NCBI RefSeq assembly: GCF_001436255.1
Contig: NZ_AZEI01000022.1
Coordinates: 1 to 63,500 of the forward strand
DNA length: 63,500 bases
Direction: 5' to 3'
Origin: Lentilactobacillus rapi DSM 19907 = JCM 15042
GTDB lineage: Bacteria > Bacillota > Bacilli > Lactobacillales > Lactobacillaceae
How positions within the stretch are numbered: position 1 is the stretch's first letter; every line of letters starts with the position of its first letter. Made by a program: the position numbers and the translations under genes. This document shows positions 34,629 through 44,502 of the stretch, in pieces. The notes below the pieces were generated by a model. The model searched no databases. It worked only from the letters and a program-made list of their open reading frames with translations, and was not told where the DNA came from.

Positions 34629-35717
34629 ATGGAAGCATCAGCAGAGAAGCCAGCCGAAAAGTTGACCGTTAAAGATTATGTTTATTTGGTTTCAGCGGGC
34701 GTTTTAAACGCCGTTTTGGTTATGTTAGGGATTGGATTGTTAACCCAAACTATTGCCAACTTTGTTAATTGGCCACAATTACATCAAGTTGGTGCAATCG
34801 CACAGTGGTTGCTGGCTCCGGCATTTGGCGCAGCGGTCGCCTCACAGTTAAAGACAAATACTTTGGTATTATTTAGTTCAATGATTTCCGCAACTGTGGG
34901 TGCTAACGCTGTTTACTTCATTTCTTCGGGCGTTCACGCCGCTACGGCTACTGGCAATCAGATGGCGCAAGTTGCAGGTGCCGGCGTATTTACAACCGGT
35001 CAGCCAATTAGTGCTGTGGCAGCCGGATTAATCGCTGCTTTGGTTGGCAAATATTTAAGCGGGAAAACCCCACTTGATATGATGCTTGTTCCGTTAAGCG
35101 CTACGCTGGTTGGTTCAATCGCCGGCCTTGGTCTGGCAAGTGTGACGACCCCTGCACTCAACTGGTTAAGTGCCTTTATTGCACAGTCAATGCAAATCAA
35201 TCCATTGGTTGGTTCAATGTGTGTTGCCTTGGCATGGTCAATCTTCTTGATGACACCGGCATCTTCGGCAGCCTTGGCCGTCGCAGTTATGCTTGATCCA
35301 TTATCATCTGGGGCTGCCTTAATCGGGACGACTGCTCAGTTCGTTGGTTTCACCGTCATTTCATGGCGCCAAAACAACTTGGGAGCTAACATCGCTCAAG
35401 GGGTTATCACTCCCAAGGTTCAATTCCCTAACCTATTGGCAAATCCGCGATTGGCAATTCCATCAATGCTATCAGCCATCGTTGCCGCTCCAATTGCCAC
35501 ATTATTCTTTGGCTTTAAAGTACCATACACATTGGGTGGCTTAGGCCTTAATTCATTCATTGCACCACTTAATTTGGCATCAACCAGCATGAACATGTTT
35601 GTTGCTTACCTAATTATGGGAATTGTTGTGCCAGCAGCTATCTCAGTCGTTTCATATCGTTTGCTGCTCGGCCTTCACTGGGTCAAGGATCAACAACTTC
35701 ATCTTGAAATTGTTTAA
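34629..35717 (+). CDS. PTS EIIC-like membrane transporter (PTS_EIIC_2 family)
   Basis: A 362-residue polytopic membrane protein resembling the stand-alone EIIC_2 family of the phosphotransferase system. About nine hydrophobic segments, with AGVFTTGQPISAVAAGLIAALVG and PLSATLVGSIAGLGLA-like glycine-rich stretches. No EIIA or EIIB gene adjoins it, so it may not transport a PTS sugar in the usual way. Start at MEASAEKP with GAGG eight bases upstream; the longer open frame would put the promoter inside the gene. Confidence 0.8.
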   Translation: MEASAEKPAEKLTVKDYVYLVSAGVLNAVLVMLGIGLLTQTIANFVNWPQLHQVGAIAQWLLAPAFGAAVASQLKTNTLVLFSSMISATVGANAVYFISSGVHAATATGNQMAQVAGAGVFTTGQPISAVAAGLIAALVGKYLSGKTPLDMMLVPLSATLVGSIAGLGLASVTTPALNWLSAFIAQSMQINPLVGSMCVALAWSIFLMTPASSAALAVAVMLDPLSSGAALIGTTAQFVGFTVISWRQNNLGANIAQGVITPKVQFPNLLANPRLAIPSMLSAIVAAPIATLFFGFKVPYTLGGLGLNSFIAPLNLASTSMNMFVAYLIMGIVVPAAISVVSYRLLLGLHWVKDQQLHLEIV

Positions 35718-35737
35718 TGATTGATTGAATCTATTTG

Positions 35738-35828
35738 AGAGGTTGGGACCAAAAGCGATTTGATCCCCGAATTTAAGTGAAAAAAGGAATGCATTCTGAA
35801 TTGTGGAATGCATTCCTTTTTTGCCATT
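35738..35828 (+). repeat. repeat family B, copy 5, shortened (with terminator)
   Basis: Starts GGTTGGGACCAAAAGCGATTTG and contains the hairpin AAAAAAGGAATGCATTC/GAATGCATTCCTTTTTT (35780-35822). The distal GATCAGCCGTTTGG end is missing. It serves as terminator between converging genes. Confidence 0.82.
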
Positions 35829-35852
35829 CTATTGATCTTCAATAATGAAGGA

Positions 35853-36206
35853 TTAATCTTTGCCGTTGAGCTCTCTGACTTGGTCAATTAATTTGAGGAA
35901 ATCATTGGCCGCTGCCCGATAATCTTCGATCTTATCGCCGTATTTTTCATTAAAGCCTTCAAGCCCCCCAGCTACGAAGGCGTATTCGTAATCGTAAACT
36001 TTTTCATAGGCTGCTGCGAATGCAGCCAACAAGTCGTGGTGGCTACCATCCAATTGGAGTGCCATCTCAACCACCCGAAAATCGGTGTATGCTAACTCAA
36101 ATTGAATTGCCCAAGCTCGCATAAAATCGTGTTGGGCCTCAATGTGGGCAAAGTGGTGCTGCGTGTTCCAAGTGAGTCGATCCAATGATTTCTTAACATC
36201 TAACAT
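35853..36206 (-). CDS. small protein of unknown function
   Basis: A 117-residue acidic, mainly helical soluble protein that I do not recognise. It is rich in aromatic residues (DYEYAFVAGGLEGFNEKYGD). There is no signal peptide or membrane helix. GGGGAGGAA lies six bases before the ATG at MLDVKKSL, which makes the start certain. Confidence 0.8.
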   Translation of the reverse strand: MLDVKKSLDRLTWNTQHHFAHIEAQHDFMRAWAIQFELAYTDFRVVEMALQLDGSHHDLLAAFAAAYEKVYDYEYAFVAGGLEGFNEKYGDKIEDYRAAANDFLKLIDQVRELNGKD

Positions 36207-36288
36207 GTAAATTCCTCCCCTTAACAATGCACTCATTGATTATTATTCAGATGAGTTGCTTAAGACCTAGGTCAAAACAAAATAAATA

Positions 36289-36375
36289 ATTCTCAAAGCT
36301 CACTTATATTCAACAGCTTTTGAGAATGAAGCGCAAATAAAACGACTTTATTTTCATTAGGAATAAGTATAAAGT
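36289..36375. repeat. two inverted repeats in the 359-base gap before butA
   Basis: ATTCTCAAAGCT (36289-36300) pairs with AGCTTTTGAGAAT (36315-36327), and GACTTTAT pairs with ATAAAGTC (about 36344-36375). Neither has a T-run, so they may be operators or transcript ends. The rest of the gap is AT-rich and probably holds the promoters of both divergent genes; I cannot place them with confidence. Confidence 0.4.
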
Positions 36376-36505
36376 CATGATTTTCCTGGTTAATGGCTCA
36401 TATTTATTATAGTGATTGCATTTGTAGCCAAATCAACTAGTATATTAGGGCAGGAAAATGAAAATTATTACCAAAAATCATTGTATTGTGTTTCACAAGC
36501 AATGA

Positions 36506-37339
<834 letters not shown>

Positions 37340-37341
37340 AA

Positions 37342-37452
37342 AAGAGTGCGGAACCAAGCGGTTAAGGACTGGAGCATAAGCCACCTTGGCCAGAAATCCT
37401 GGTTTTTGATTTTGGCTGAGGTGACTTATGTGCAAGTCCTTGCTTGGTGGAG
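37342..37452 (+). repeat. repeat family A, copy 1
   Basis: Starts two bases after the butA stop with AGAGTGCGGAACCAAGCGG and ends CTTGCTTGGTGGAGCAC. The apical stem reads CCACCTTGGCC...GGCTGAGGTG and the outer stem pairs AAGCGGTTAAGGACTGGAGC with the end. Confidence 0.8.
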
Positions 37453-37555
37453 CACATTTCGGCAATGAAACAGAAAAAAATTTCCAAATTTCCAATTACA
37501 CCCTCTCAAAATAAATCAATTCAACTAACAACAACCCAAAATGGAGGATACACAC

Positions 37556-38329
37556 ATGACTAACAAAGTTGCTTTAATTACAGGTGCCGGTCAAGGAATT
37601 GGTGAAGGAATTGCACGTCAGCTCGCTAAGGATGGCTTTGATGTTGCTTTATCCGGTCGTCATTTGGACAAGGTTCAACGTGTAGCAGACGACATCAATC
37701 AAGATGGTGGCAATGCCATCGCGATTCAATCAGATGTTCAATATAAGGATCAAGTTTTTGACTCAGTAAAGCAAACGGTTGCCAAGTTTGGCCAAATGGA
37801 TGTATTCGTGAACAATGCTGGAATTGCCCACGTTGCTCAAATCTGCAACACCACTGAAGAAGATTTAGACAAGTTGCTTGATATCAATGTTAAGGGAACT
37901 TTCTTCGGCATCCAAGCTGCTGCAGCTCAATTTAAGAAGCAGGGCACTCCAGGTAAGATTATCAATGCTTCATCAATCGCTGGTCATGAAGGCTTCGAAT
38001 TACTTGGTGACTACTCAGCAACCAAGTTTGCTATCCGTGGTTTGACCCAAGCGGCAGCTAAGGAATTGGCCCGCGACCAAATCACAGTTAACGCCTACTG
38101 CCCAGGAATCGTTTTGACACCAATGTGGGATCAAATCGACGAAGAAATGGGTCAAGTAAACCACGTTGCCAAGGGTGAATCACTCAAGGAATATCTTAAG
38201 GGAATCGCATTAGGCCGTGGGGAGGAACCACAAGATGTGGCCAACTTAGTATCATTCTTGGCAAGCGAAAAGGCCAATTATATTACGGGTCAAGCTATCA
38301 TGGTTGATGGCGGAATTAAGTACGTTTAA
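37556..38329 (+). CDS. diacetyl/acetoin reductase-like SDR (copy 2)
   Basis: A 257-residue paralogue of the upstream gene with identical length, the same TGAGQGIGE start and [16 protein letters not shown], and the catalytic NASSIAG and YSATK motifs. GGAGG precedes the ATG at 37556. The substrate loop (residues 187-210) differs from copy 1 (WDQIDEEMGQVNHVAKGESL against [20 protein letters not shown]), so stereochemistry or substrate may differ. Confidence 0.9.
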   Translation: MTNKVALITGAGQGIGEGIARQLAKDGFDVALSGRHLDKVQRVADDINQDGGNAIAIQSDVQYKDQVFDSVKQTVAKFGQMDVFVNNAGIAHVAQICNTTEEDLDKLLDINVKGTFFGIQAAAAQFKKQGTPGKIINASSIAGHEGFELLGDYSATKFAIRGLTQAAAKELARDQITVNAYCPGIVLTPMWDQIDEEMGQVNHVAKGESLKEYLKGIALGRGEEPQDVANLVSFLASEKANYITGQAIMVDGGIKYV

Positions 38330-38331
38330 AG

Positions 38332-38453
38332 AAGTGAGCGGAGCAAAGCGGTTAGAAGCTGGAGCCTAAGCACCTTCTCCAGAAATCCCCGATTTTGGGA
38401 TTTTTGGAGAAGGTGCTTAGGTGCAAGCTTCTGCTTTGAGCAGCTGTCCTAAA
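38332..38453 (+). repeat. repeat family A, copy 2
   Basis: Begins AAGTGAGCGGAGCAAAGCGG directly after the SDR stop, has the apical stem CACCTTCTCC...GGAGAAGGTG, and ends GCTTTGAGCAGCTGTCCTA. Confidence 0.9.
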
Positions 38454-38457
38454 GAAA

Positions 38458-38579
38458 AAGTGAGCGGATCCAGGTGGTTAGCAACCGGAGCGTAAGTCTC
38501 CTTCTCCAGAAATCCCCGGTTTTGGGATTTTTGGAGAAGGTGCTTAGGTGGAAGTTTCTGCTTTGAGCAGCTGTCCTAC
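38458..38579 (+). repeat. repeat family A, copy 3
   Basis: Tandem to copy 2 in the same orientation, with the same apical stem (CCTTCTCC...GGAGAAGG) but a different outer part (GATCCAGGTGGTTAGCAACC). Confidence 0.9.
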
Positions 38580-38629
38580 GCAATATCGACGACAACGTCA
38601 GCTCATTAAAAATCGTTTAAATCAAAGTC

Positions 38630-38674
38630 AAAAAGCTTCCCAAGCAGACCAAACGTCTGGTTGGGAAGCTTTTT
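38630..38674. terminator. bidirectional terminator between SDR copy 2 and carB
   Basis: AAAAAGCTTCCCAA and TTGGGAAGCTTTTT enclose a loop with an inner AGAC/GTCT. It lies between converging genes. Confidence 0.9.
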
Positions 38675-38711
38675 GTGGCTCTAGGCTAAAGCCTGCTTTG
38701 AATTGTGTTGA

Positions 38712-41700
38712 TTACTTTATGAGTTGTGGTTGAAAGATTCCTAAAACCGTATCCTGAGCTGTAAAGACAGGTACTTGATGACTCAGTGCTTTTGCGACTA
38801 ACTGCTTTTCATCGGCGGTTTCATCCTCTGATGATAGGACAAAGGCAATATCGTCCGGCCACTCCATGTTTTGCTTGTAAGCTTGAACTTCAAAGCCAGC
38901 ACTCTTTAACTTGCTGGCGACATGGTCGTCGTTAGCATCAAATCCGGAAATCAAGACAATTCCGTGAAGGTCATTGGTATCAATGTGATAGCTATCAAAC
39001 AAGGCATTGTGCATGGCGGCTTGTAGTGTGTCACCACTGCCGATATCTTCACCGGTTGATTTCATTTCTGGACTCAATGCTGTCGGCGCACCAGGTAATT
39101 TAGCAAATGAGAACACTGGCGCTTTAACGTAGACTTTTGTTGGTTCTGGGTACAGACCTGGAGTTAAACCAAGATCTGTGAGCGACTTGCCAAGAATCAA
39201 TTGCGTTGCTAATTGAGCCAAGTGCATCTTGGTAATCTTGCTCATGAATGGAACAGTTCGAGATGCCCGTGGGTTCACTTCGATGACATAAACCGTGTCA
39301 TTGGCAGCGATAAATTGGATGTTCATCATGCCGACCGCGTGAACCTGCTTACCAATCTTAGTGGCAATTGAGACAATCTTATCTTTGGTTTCGTCGGATA
39401 AATGCTGTGGTGGGTACATGGCAATTGAATCCCCTGAGTGAATGCCGGAACCTTCCAAGTGTTCCATAATTCCAGGGACAAAGACATCCTGACCATCACT
39501 CAAAATATCAACTTCGCATTCAGTCCCGTGAATGTATTGATCAATTAGAAGTGGTTCACCATGGCTGGCCTTTAAAGCAGGAATGAGGTATTCGTTTAGC
39601 TCATCTTCATCATGAACGACTGCCATGCCCTTGCCACCCAAAACGAAACTTGGACGGACAAGTACTGGGAAGCCGAGGTTATTGGCAATCTCTTGCGCCT
39701 CTGGGGCAGTGGTAGCTGTATCGCCCTTAGGATGTTCAATGTTTTGATTGATCAGCAGATCTTCAAATTCATGACGATCTTCAGTCTGTTCGATGCCGTG
39801 AAGTGAGGTTCCTAAGATTGAAACGCCGTGTTGAGTGAGAGCCTCAGTCAAGTTAATGGCAGTTTGACCACCAAATTCAACGATGACGCCGATTGGATTC
39901 TCCAAGTTGATTACGTTCATCACACTGTCGATATCCAATGGTTCAAAGTAGAGCTTGTCTGAAATGGAGAAATCAGTTGAAACAGTTTCTGGATTGTTAT
40001 TGATAATAATTGCATTGTAGCCAGCTGCTTGAATTGCCTTGACACAGTGAACAGTTGCATAGTCGAACTCAACGCCTTGGCCAATTCGGATGGGACCGGC
40101 GCCGATCACAACGATGCTGTTGCCGAGGGCTTTGCTCTCATTCTCGTTACCAACTGTACTGTAGTAGTAAGGAGTTGTACTCTCGAACTCGGCGGCACAA
40201 GTATCGACCATTTTGTAAACCAAGTGTTGATCTTCCATTTTATCAAGCTTCGTTAATTCTTGATCGGTCACTGGTCGAACTGCGTTGATCATGGTGTTAT
40301 TGAAACCAAGCTTGCGAGCATCAAGGACTAAGTCGGCACTGAGCAGGCCGTCAGAAAGCTTTTGCTGCATTTTGATGATGTTTTCTAGTTTGGATAAGAA
40401 GTACATATCAATTTGAGTTGAACGGTTGATTTGCTGGATCGTCGCACCTTTACCAATCGCTGCAAACAGTTCAAACAATCTGTAATCAGTGGGTGTCTTA
40501 ATTTTTTCAAGCAAGTCACCCATGGATAATTTCTTGGTGTAATCAGGAATCAAGTCAACTTGGGCCTGTTTATCTAATTCAAGGGATTGGACAGCTTTAA
40601 GAAGTGATTCTTCGATGTTGCTGCCAATTGCCATAACCTCACCGGTTGCTTTCATTTGAGTTCCCAGTTTGCGATCCGCGTTTGTGAATTTATCAAAGGC
40701 AAAGCGGGGAATCTTAGCAACCACGTAGTCTAAAGCAGGTTCAAACATTGCAAATGTGGTTTGCGTTATTGGGTTGACAATTTCATCCAAATTGAGACCA
40801 ACCGCAATCTTAGCTGCGATCTTGGCGATTGGGTAGCCGGTTGCCTTGGAAGCTAAAGCTGATGAACGACTTACTCGAGGGTTAACTTCAATGACGTAGT
40901 AATTCTCACTGTAAGGATCTTGGGCAAGCTGAACGTTACAGCCGCCTTCAATCTTTAAGGCGTTAACAATTGTCAGCGAAGCATCCCGTAATCGTTGATA
41001 TTCTTTGTCGGATAAAGTTTGCGTTGGGGCAAACACAATTGAATCACCGGTGTGCACACCAACTGGATCGAAGTTTTCCATTCCAGTGACAATAATGGAG
41101 CTGCCATGATGATCGCGCATGACTTCGAATTCAATTTCTTTATAACCAGCAATACTCTTTTCTACCAGGCACTCTGTCGATGGTGACATGGTTAAACCAC
41201 GATTTAAAATAGTGGTCATTTCATCGTCATTATGCGCAATTCCGCCACCAGTTCCGCCCAAAGTATACGCAGGTCGAATGATAACCGGGTATTCGATTTG
41301 GTGTGCGAACTTGATTCCGGTTTCCAAATCGTAAACTGTCTTTGATGCGGGAATTGGTTGGTGAAGTTCTTCCATCAGATCTTTGAATTGTTCTCGATCC
41401 TCAGCTTGGTTAATGGTCTTCAAGCTGGTTCCCAACAATTCAATGTTGAGCTTATCCAAGATACCGTCTTTGCTCAATTCAACGGCTAAATTCAATCCGG
41501 TTTGACCACCTAGGGTTGGGAGGATGGCATCAGGATGCTCTTTGTTGAGAATTTTCTTTAAGCTTGGAACAGTCAGTGGCTCCAAGTATACTTTGTCGGC
41601 AATTTCATCATCGGTCATGATCGTGGCAGGGTTGGAGTTCACTAAAATGACTTCATAGCCTTCTTCACGTAAGCTTAAGCAAGCTTGACTGCCGGCATAA

Positions 41701-41780
41701 TCGAATTCTGCGGCTTGTCCAATTACAATTGGGCCCGAGCCGATGATGACAATTTTGTTGATATCTGTTCGTTTTGGCAT
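38712..41780 (-). CDS. carB: carbamoyl-phosphate synthase large subunit
   Basis: A 1022-residue synthetase making carbamoyl phosphate from bicarbonate, glutamine-derived ammonia and two ATP. Two homologous ATP-grasp halves are visible, starting at [20 protein letters not shown] and [18 protein letters not shown], each with the LPTLGGQT or VEFGGQT motif. The C-terminal allosteric domain (from about residue 925) is short and diverged compared with the 1058-1073 residues of UMP-regulated enzymes. That length, and the ARG-box-like sites upstream, suggest the arginine-type isozyme. The start overlaps the carA stop (TAATG). Confidence 0.96.
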   Translation of the reverse strand: MPKRTDINKIVIIGSGPIVIGQAAEFDYAGSQACLSLREEGYEVILVNSNPATIMTDDEIADKVYLEPLTVPSLKKILNKEHPDAILPTLGGQTGLNLAVELSKDGILDKLNIELLGTSLKTINQAEDREQFKDLMEELHQPIPASKTVYDLETGIKFAHQIEYPVIIRPAYTLGGTGGGIAHNDDEMTTILNRGLTMSPSTECLVEKSIAGYKEIEFEVMRDHHGSSIIVTGMENFDPVGVHTGDSIVFAPTQTLSDKEYQRLRDASLTIVNALKIEGGCNVQLAQDPYSENYYVIEVNPRVSRSSALASKATGYPIAKIAAKIAVGLNLDEIVNPITQTTFAMFEPALDYVVAKIPRFAFDKFTNADRKLGTQMKATGEVMAIGSNIEESLLKAVQSLELDKQAQVDLIPDYTKKLSMGDLLEKIKTPTDYRLFELFAAIGKGATIQQINRSTQIDMYFLSKLENIIKMQQKLSDGLLSADLVLDARKLGFNNTMINAVRPVTDQELTKLDKMEDQHLVYKMVDTCAAEFESTTPYYYSTVGNENESKALGNSIVVIGAGPIRIGQGVEFDYATVHCVKAIQAAGYNAIIINNNPETVSTDFSISDKLYFEPLDIDSVMNVINLENPIGVIVEFGGQTAINLTEALTQHGVSILGTSLHGIEQTEDRHEFEDLLINQNIEHPKGDTATTAPEAQEIANNLGFPVLVRPSFVLGGKGMAVVHDEDELNEYLIPALKASHGEPLLIDQYIHGTECEVDILSDGQDVFVPGIMEHLEGSGIHSGDSIAMYPPQHLSDETKDKIVSIATKIGKQVHAVGMMNIQFIAANDTVYVIEVNPRASRTVPFMSKITKMHLAQLATQLILGKSLTDLGLTPGLYPEPTKVYVKAPVFSFAKLPGAPTALSPEMKSTGEDIGSGDTLQAAMHNALFDSYHIDTNDLHGIVLISGFDANDDHVASKLKSAGFEVQAYKQNMEWPDDIAFVLSSEDETADEKQLVAKALSHQVPVFTAQDTVLGIFQPQLIK

Positions 41781-42841
41781 TAGTGAACCTCCTCGTTAGT
41801 ATGCATTAATTCAATAAAGTGATCAAAAAGCTTCGTGGCATCGTGTGGCCCAGGAGCTGCTTCTGGATGGTACTGAACCGAGAAGATTGGCCGGCCAGGA
41901 TAGCGCAAGCCTTCAACCGTTTTATCGTTAACTTCCAAGGCAGTCACTTTAAGCGGGGTTGATTTGACGGAGTCAGCATCAACTGCATAACCATGGTTTT
42001 GGGAAGTAATGAAGATGTCACCTGTTTCGAGATTCTTGACTGGATGATTAATGCCACGATGGCCAAACGTCATTTTGTAAGTTTTGGCGCCGTTTGCCAA
42101 CGCTAATAATTGATGACCCAGACAAATGCCGAAGATTGGGAAATTAGCTTGGAGTTTTTCAATGACTGGCAGAAAGTTCGAATAGTCTTGGGGATCACCA
42201 GGGCCATTTGATAAGAGGATGCCGGTTGGGTGAAGTTCTGAAATATCTTCATAGGTGGAGTCTGGTGTCACAACTGTCACATCAATTCCTGGACGTTGCA
42301 TTGACCTGACGATGTTATCTTTAACACCGAAGTCAACAACCACAACGTGATCGTTTTCTTTGTCGCCTGAAGTGGAGAGTGAAGCCATTTTGATGACTGA
42401 TGCCTGATGATCATTTGCGGTCTTTTGAGCGTCAATTGGGAAATTCGTTAAGCTGGCTTTCATCGTTCCATATTGGCGAATGATTTTTGTTAGCTGCCGT
42501 GTATCAATACCGCTGATTGCGGGGATCTTTGATTGTTTTAAGTAGGCGTCTAGTGAAATGACGCTTTGGTAATGGAATACTTGGTCAGTCATCTCTTTCA
42601 TGACAACCGCTGCTGCTTCAACTTTGTCCGATTGATTAGTCCCCAGTGAAATGCCATAGTTACCGATCAACGGATAAGTGAACGTGATGATTTGATTTTT
42701 GTACGATGGGTCGGTTAATGTTTCTTGGTAGCCGGTCATGCTGGTGGTAAAGACCAGTTCGCCGTCAATCTCACCTGCTAAATCGCCACAGGCCGTTCCG
42801 ACAAAGACATCCCCATTTTCAAGTGTTAAATATTTTTTCAT
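41780..42841 (-). CDS. carA: carbamoyl-phosphate synthase small subunit (glutaminase)
   Basis: A 353-residue subunit that hydrolyses glutamine and channels ammonia to CarB. The class I glutamine amidotransferase triad is visible: Cys in [10 protein letters not shown], His and Glu in [14 protein letters not shown]. The N-terminal half ([26 protein letters not shown]) is the CarA-specific domain. AGGAGG precedes the ATG. Confidence 0.97.
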   Translation of the reverse strand: MKKYLTLENGDVFVGTACGDLAGEIDGELVFTTSMTGYQETLTDPSYKNQIITFTYPLIGNYGISLGTNQSDKVEAAAVVMKEMTDQVFHYQSVISLDAYLKQSKIPAISGIDTRQLTKIIRQYGTMKASLTNFPIDAQKTANDHQASVIKMASLSTSGDKENDHVVVVDFGVKDNIVRSMQRPGIDVTVVTPDSTYEDISELHPTGILLSNGPGDPQDYSNFLPVIEKLQANFPIFGICLGHQLLALANGAKTYKMTFGHRGINHPVKNLETGDIFITSQNHGYAVDADSVKSTPLKVTALEVNDKTVEGLRYPGRPIFSVQYHPEAAPGPHDATKLFDHFIELMHTNEEVH

Positions 42842-42875
42842 GTCCGAACCTCCTCAATTCTGCTAACATCTATGT

Positions 42876-42906
42876 GATACAAGCGGCTAACGCTTTTGAT
42901 GTATAA
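42876..42906 (-). other. hairpin in the carAB 5' untranslated region
   Basis: On the minus strand ATACATCAAAAGCG and CGCTTGTAT pair around TTAGC with a four-base bulge. There is no T-run. It could affect translation or mRNA stability; role unknown. Confidence 0.35.
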
Positions 42907-42934
42907 AGATAGGAGCTTTTTTAGTAAATGTCAA
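42906..42934 (-). promoter_or_regulatory. carAB promoter
   Basis: Read on the minus strand: TTGACA (42934-42929), 17 bases, TATCTT (42911-42906). Confidence 0.8.
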
Positions 42935-42970
42935 GTCAATTTATGCATTATTTGCCGATATTTGGATTTT

Positions 42971-43006
42971 TATGTACATTTTAAAAACGATATGTATATT
43001 TATTAC
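42971..43006. promoter_or_regulatory. ARG-box-like sites upstream of carAB
   Basis: TATGTACATTTT (42971) and TATGTATATTTAT (42991) are spaced by 20 bases, about two helical turns, and resemble ArgR operators (TNTGNATWWWWATNCANA). Position, 40-70 bases upstream of the carAB -35, fits arginine control. Confidence 0.5.
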
Positions 43007-43119
43007 TAATTGAAAGATCCCCTCAAACGAAGCCAGTATAGATAAGATGAACGTCATTATTTGAATCTTGTTTCATTTTGGATAAATAATCATTTTCAAA
43101 AATATTTTTTCAAAATGCC

Positions 43120-43148
43120 TTGTTTTTTTTCTGAAAATAGCATATGAT
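43120..43148 (+). promoter_or_regulatory. pyrBC promoter
   Basis: TTGTTT, 17 bases, TATGAT; the transcript would start just before the first PyrR hairpin. Confidence 0.65.
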
Positions 43149-43167
43149 TCAGATAACAAAAAAAGAA

Positions 43168-43271
43168 CCTTTAATTTTAACCCCGTGAGGTTAATAAGGA
43201 ATCGGTGAACCTAAGACTATCTTGGGAATTGCTAAACCTCTTTACCCTGCGGCGGTAGAGGGGATTTTTTT
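43168..43271 (+). promoter_or_regulatory. PyrR-responsive attenuator 1
   Basis: The PyrR-binding hairpin spans 43168-43199, with the loop motif ACCCCGTGAGGTT matching the PyrR consensus (UCCNGNGAGGYU) and outer CCTT/AAGG pairs. A terminator follows: CCTCTTTACC (43237-43246) with GGTAGAGG (43254-43261), then seven Ts. UMP-bound PyrR would favour the terminator. Confidence 0.85.
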
Positions 43272-43287
43272 ATGCAGATAATATGAT

Positions 43288-43385
43288 GACGATTTAATTG
43301 TTCCCGTGAGAGCAAAACGTCCTAAAAATGTGATTCCACTACACAAAAGGAGCGCTTTGCGAACATGGCAAGGCGCTTTTATTTG
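43288..43385 (+). promoter_or_regulatory. PyrR-responsive attenuator 2
   Basis: A second PyrR-type hairpin: GACG (43288-43291) pairs with CGTC (43318-43321) around TTGTTCCCGTGAGAGCAA. It is followed by the terminator AAAAGGAGCGCTTTGC / GCAAGGCGCTTTT (43345-43380) with a T-rich tail. No gene lies between the two attenuators. Confidence 0.8.
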
Positions 43386-43515
43386 TTTTAGGACAGCTCC
43401 TCCAAGCAGGGATCTGCATGTAAGCACCTTGAAGAAAAATTCCAAAATCAGGAATTTCCCTTCAAGGAGACTTACACTCCGATCCCTAACCGCTTGGATC
43501 CGCTCACTTATTTTT
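43384..43515 (-). repeat. repeat family A, copy 4
   Basis: Reverse orientation: TAGGACAGCTCCTCCAAGCA first, ending GGATCCGCTCACTTATTTTT two bases before the pyrB ribosome site. Apical stem CCTTGAAG...CTTCAAGG. Confidence 0.88.
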
Positions 43516-43530
43516 AGGAGGAATCTAACA

Positions 43531-44478
43531 ATGATGCAAATTACGAAGCCAGTTAGTTTTGAGAACGTTGTAAGCATGGAAGATCTTTCAGCCCAAGATG
43601 TTTTATCATTCATCCACGAAGCCTCAGATTTTAAGGCAGGTAAGCAAATTGAATTAAAGCGACCAACCTATGCCGCAAACCTATTTTTTGAAAGCAGCAC
43701 CAGAACACATACCAGCTTTGAAATGGCTGAACGCAAATTAGGATTACAAGTGGTTAACTTCGACCCCTCAAACAGTTCACTTAACAAAGGTGAATCAATG
43801 GGTGATACGATCAAGACATTCCAAGCAATTGGCGTTGACGTGATGGCCATTCGGGATCGTAAGAACGAATACTACAAGGATTTGATTGCGGATCCTAACA
43901 TCCACGTTGGAATTGCCAATGGCGGTGACGGTTCTGGTCAACATCCTTCACAATCCTTACTTGACATGATGACCATTTATGAAGAGTTTGGCCACTTTGA
44001 AGGCTTAAAAGTTGCCATCGTTGGTGATTTGACCCACTCACGAGTTGCCCGTTCCAACATGGAAGTTTTGACAATGCTTGGTGCTCACGTCTACTTTGGC
44101 GGACCCAAGAAATGGTACACCGAAGAATTTGCTAAATATGGTGACTGGATGCCAATTGATGACTTAGTTTCCCAAATGGACGTTATGATGTTCCTCCGGG
44201 TTCAACACGAACGGATTACTGACGATGAAAATGGTACCTTCTCTGCAGAAAAGTATCACGCAATGTATGGTTTGACTGAAGAACGTGAACAAATGATGCC
44301 AGAACATTCAATTATCATGCATCCAGCTCCAGTTAACCGTGGCGTAGAAATTGCCGATTCATTGGTTGAATGTGACAAATCCCGGATCTTCCCTCAAATG
44401 GCTAACGGTGTTTTTGTCCGCATGGCGATCATGACCAGCATGCTTCGTTACCGAGGACTTGTAAAAGAAGAATATTAA
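43531..44478 (+). CDS. pyrB: aspartate carbamoyltransferase catalytic chain
   Basis: A 315-residue enzyme that joins carbamoyl phosphate and aspartate in pyrimidine synthesis. The carbamoyl-phosphate site FFESSTRTHTSFE is near residue 50, GGDGSGQHPSQSLLDM near 130, and the late LRVQHER and HPAPVNRGVEI match the family. Start at MMQITKP, with TAGGAGGA eight bases upstream; the longer frame runs through the family A repeat and is not coding. No regulatory chain is present, as expected in Firmicutes. Confidence 0.97.
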   Translation: MMQITKPVSFENVVSMEDLSAQDVLSFIHEASDFKAGKQIELKRPTYAANLFFESSTRTHTSFEMAERKLGLQVVNFDPSNSSLNKGESMGDTIKTFQAIGVDVMAIRDRKNEYYKDLIADPNIHVGIANGGDGSGQHPSQSLLDMMTIYEEFGHFEGLKVAIVGDLTHSRVARSNMEVLTMLGAHVYFGGPKKWYTEEFAKYGDWMPIDDLVSQMDVMMFLRVQHERITDDENGTFSAEKYHAMYGLTEEREQMMPEHSIIMHPAPVNRGVEIADSLVECDKSRIFPQMANGVFVRMAIMTSMLRYRGLVKEEY

Positions 44479-44502
44479 TTTCAGCGAGGAGAGTTCAAAC
44501 TG

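Noticed and set aside
43306-43530. 75-codon N-terminal extension of pyrB
   Set aside because: It translates the second PyrR attenuator and a family A repeat; the true ATG has a strong ribosome site and matches the family N-terminus.
43242-43613. 123-residue minus-strand frame across the pyr leader
   Set aside because: It reads through terminators and a repeat and has no ribosome site; it is explained by the symmetry of the repeat.
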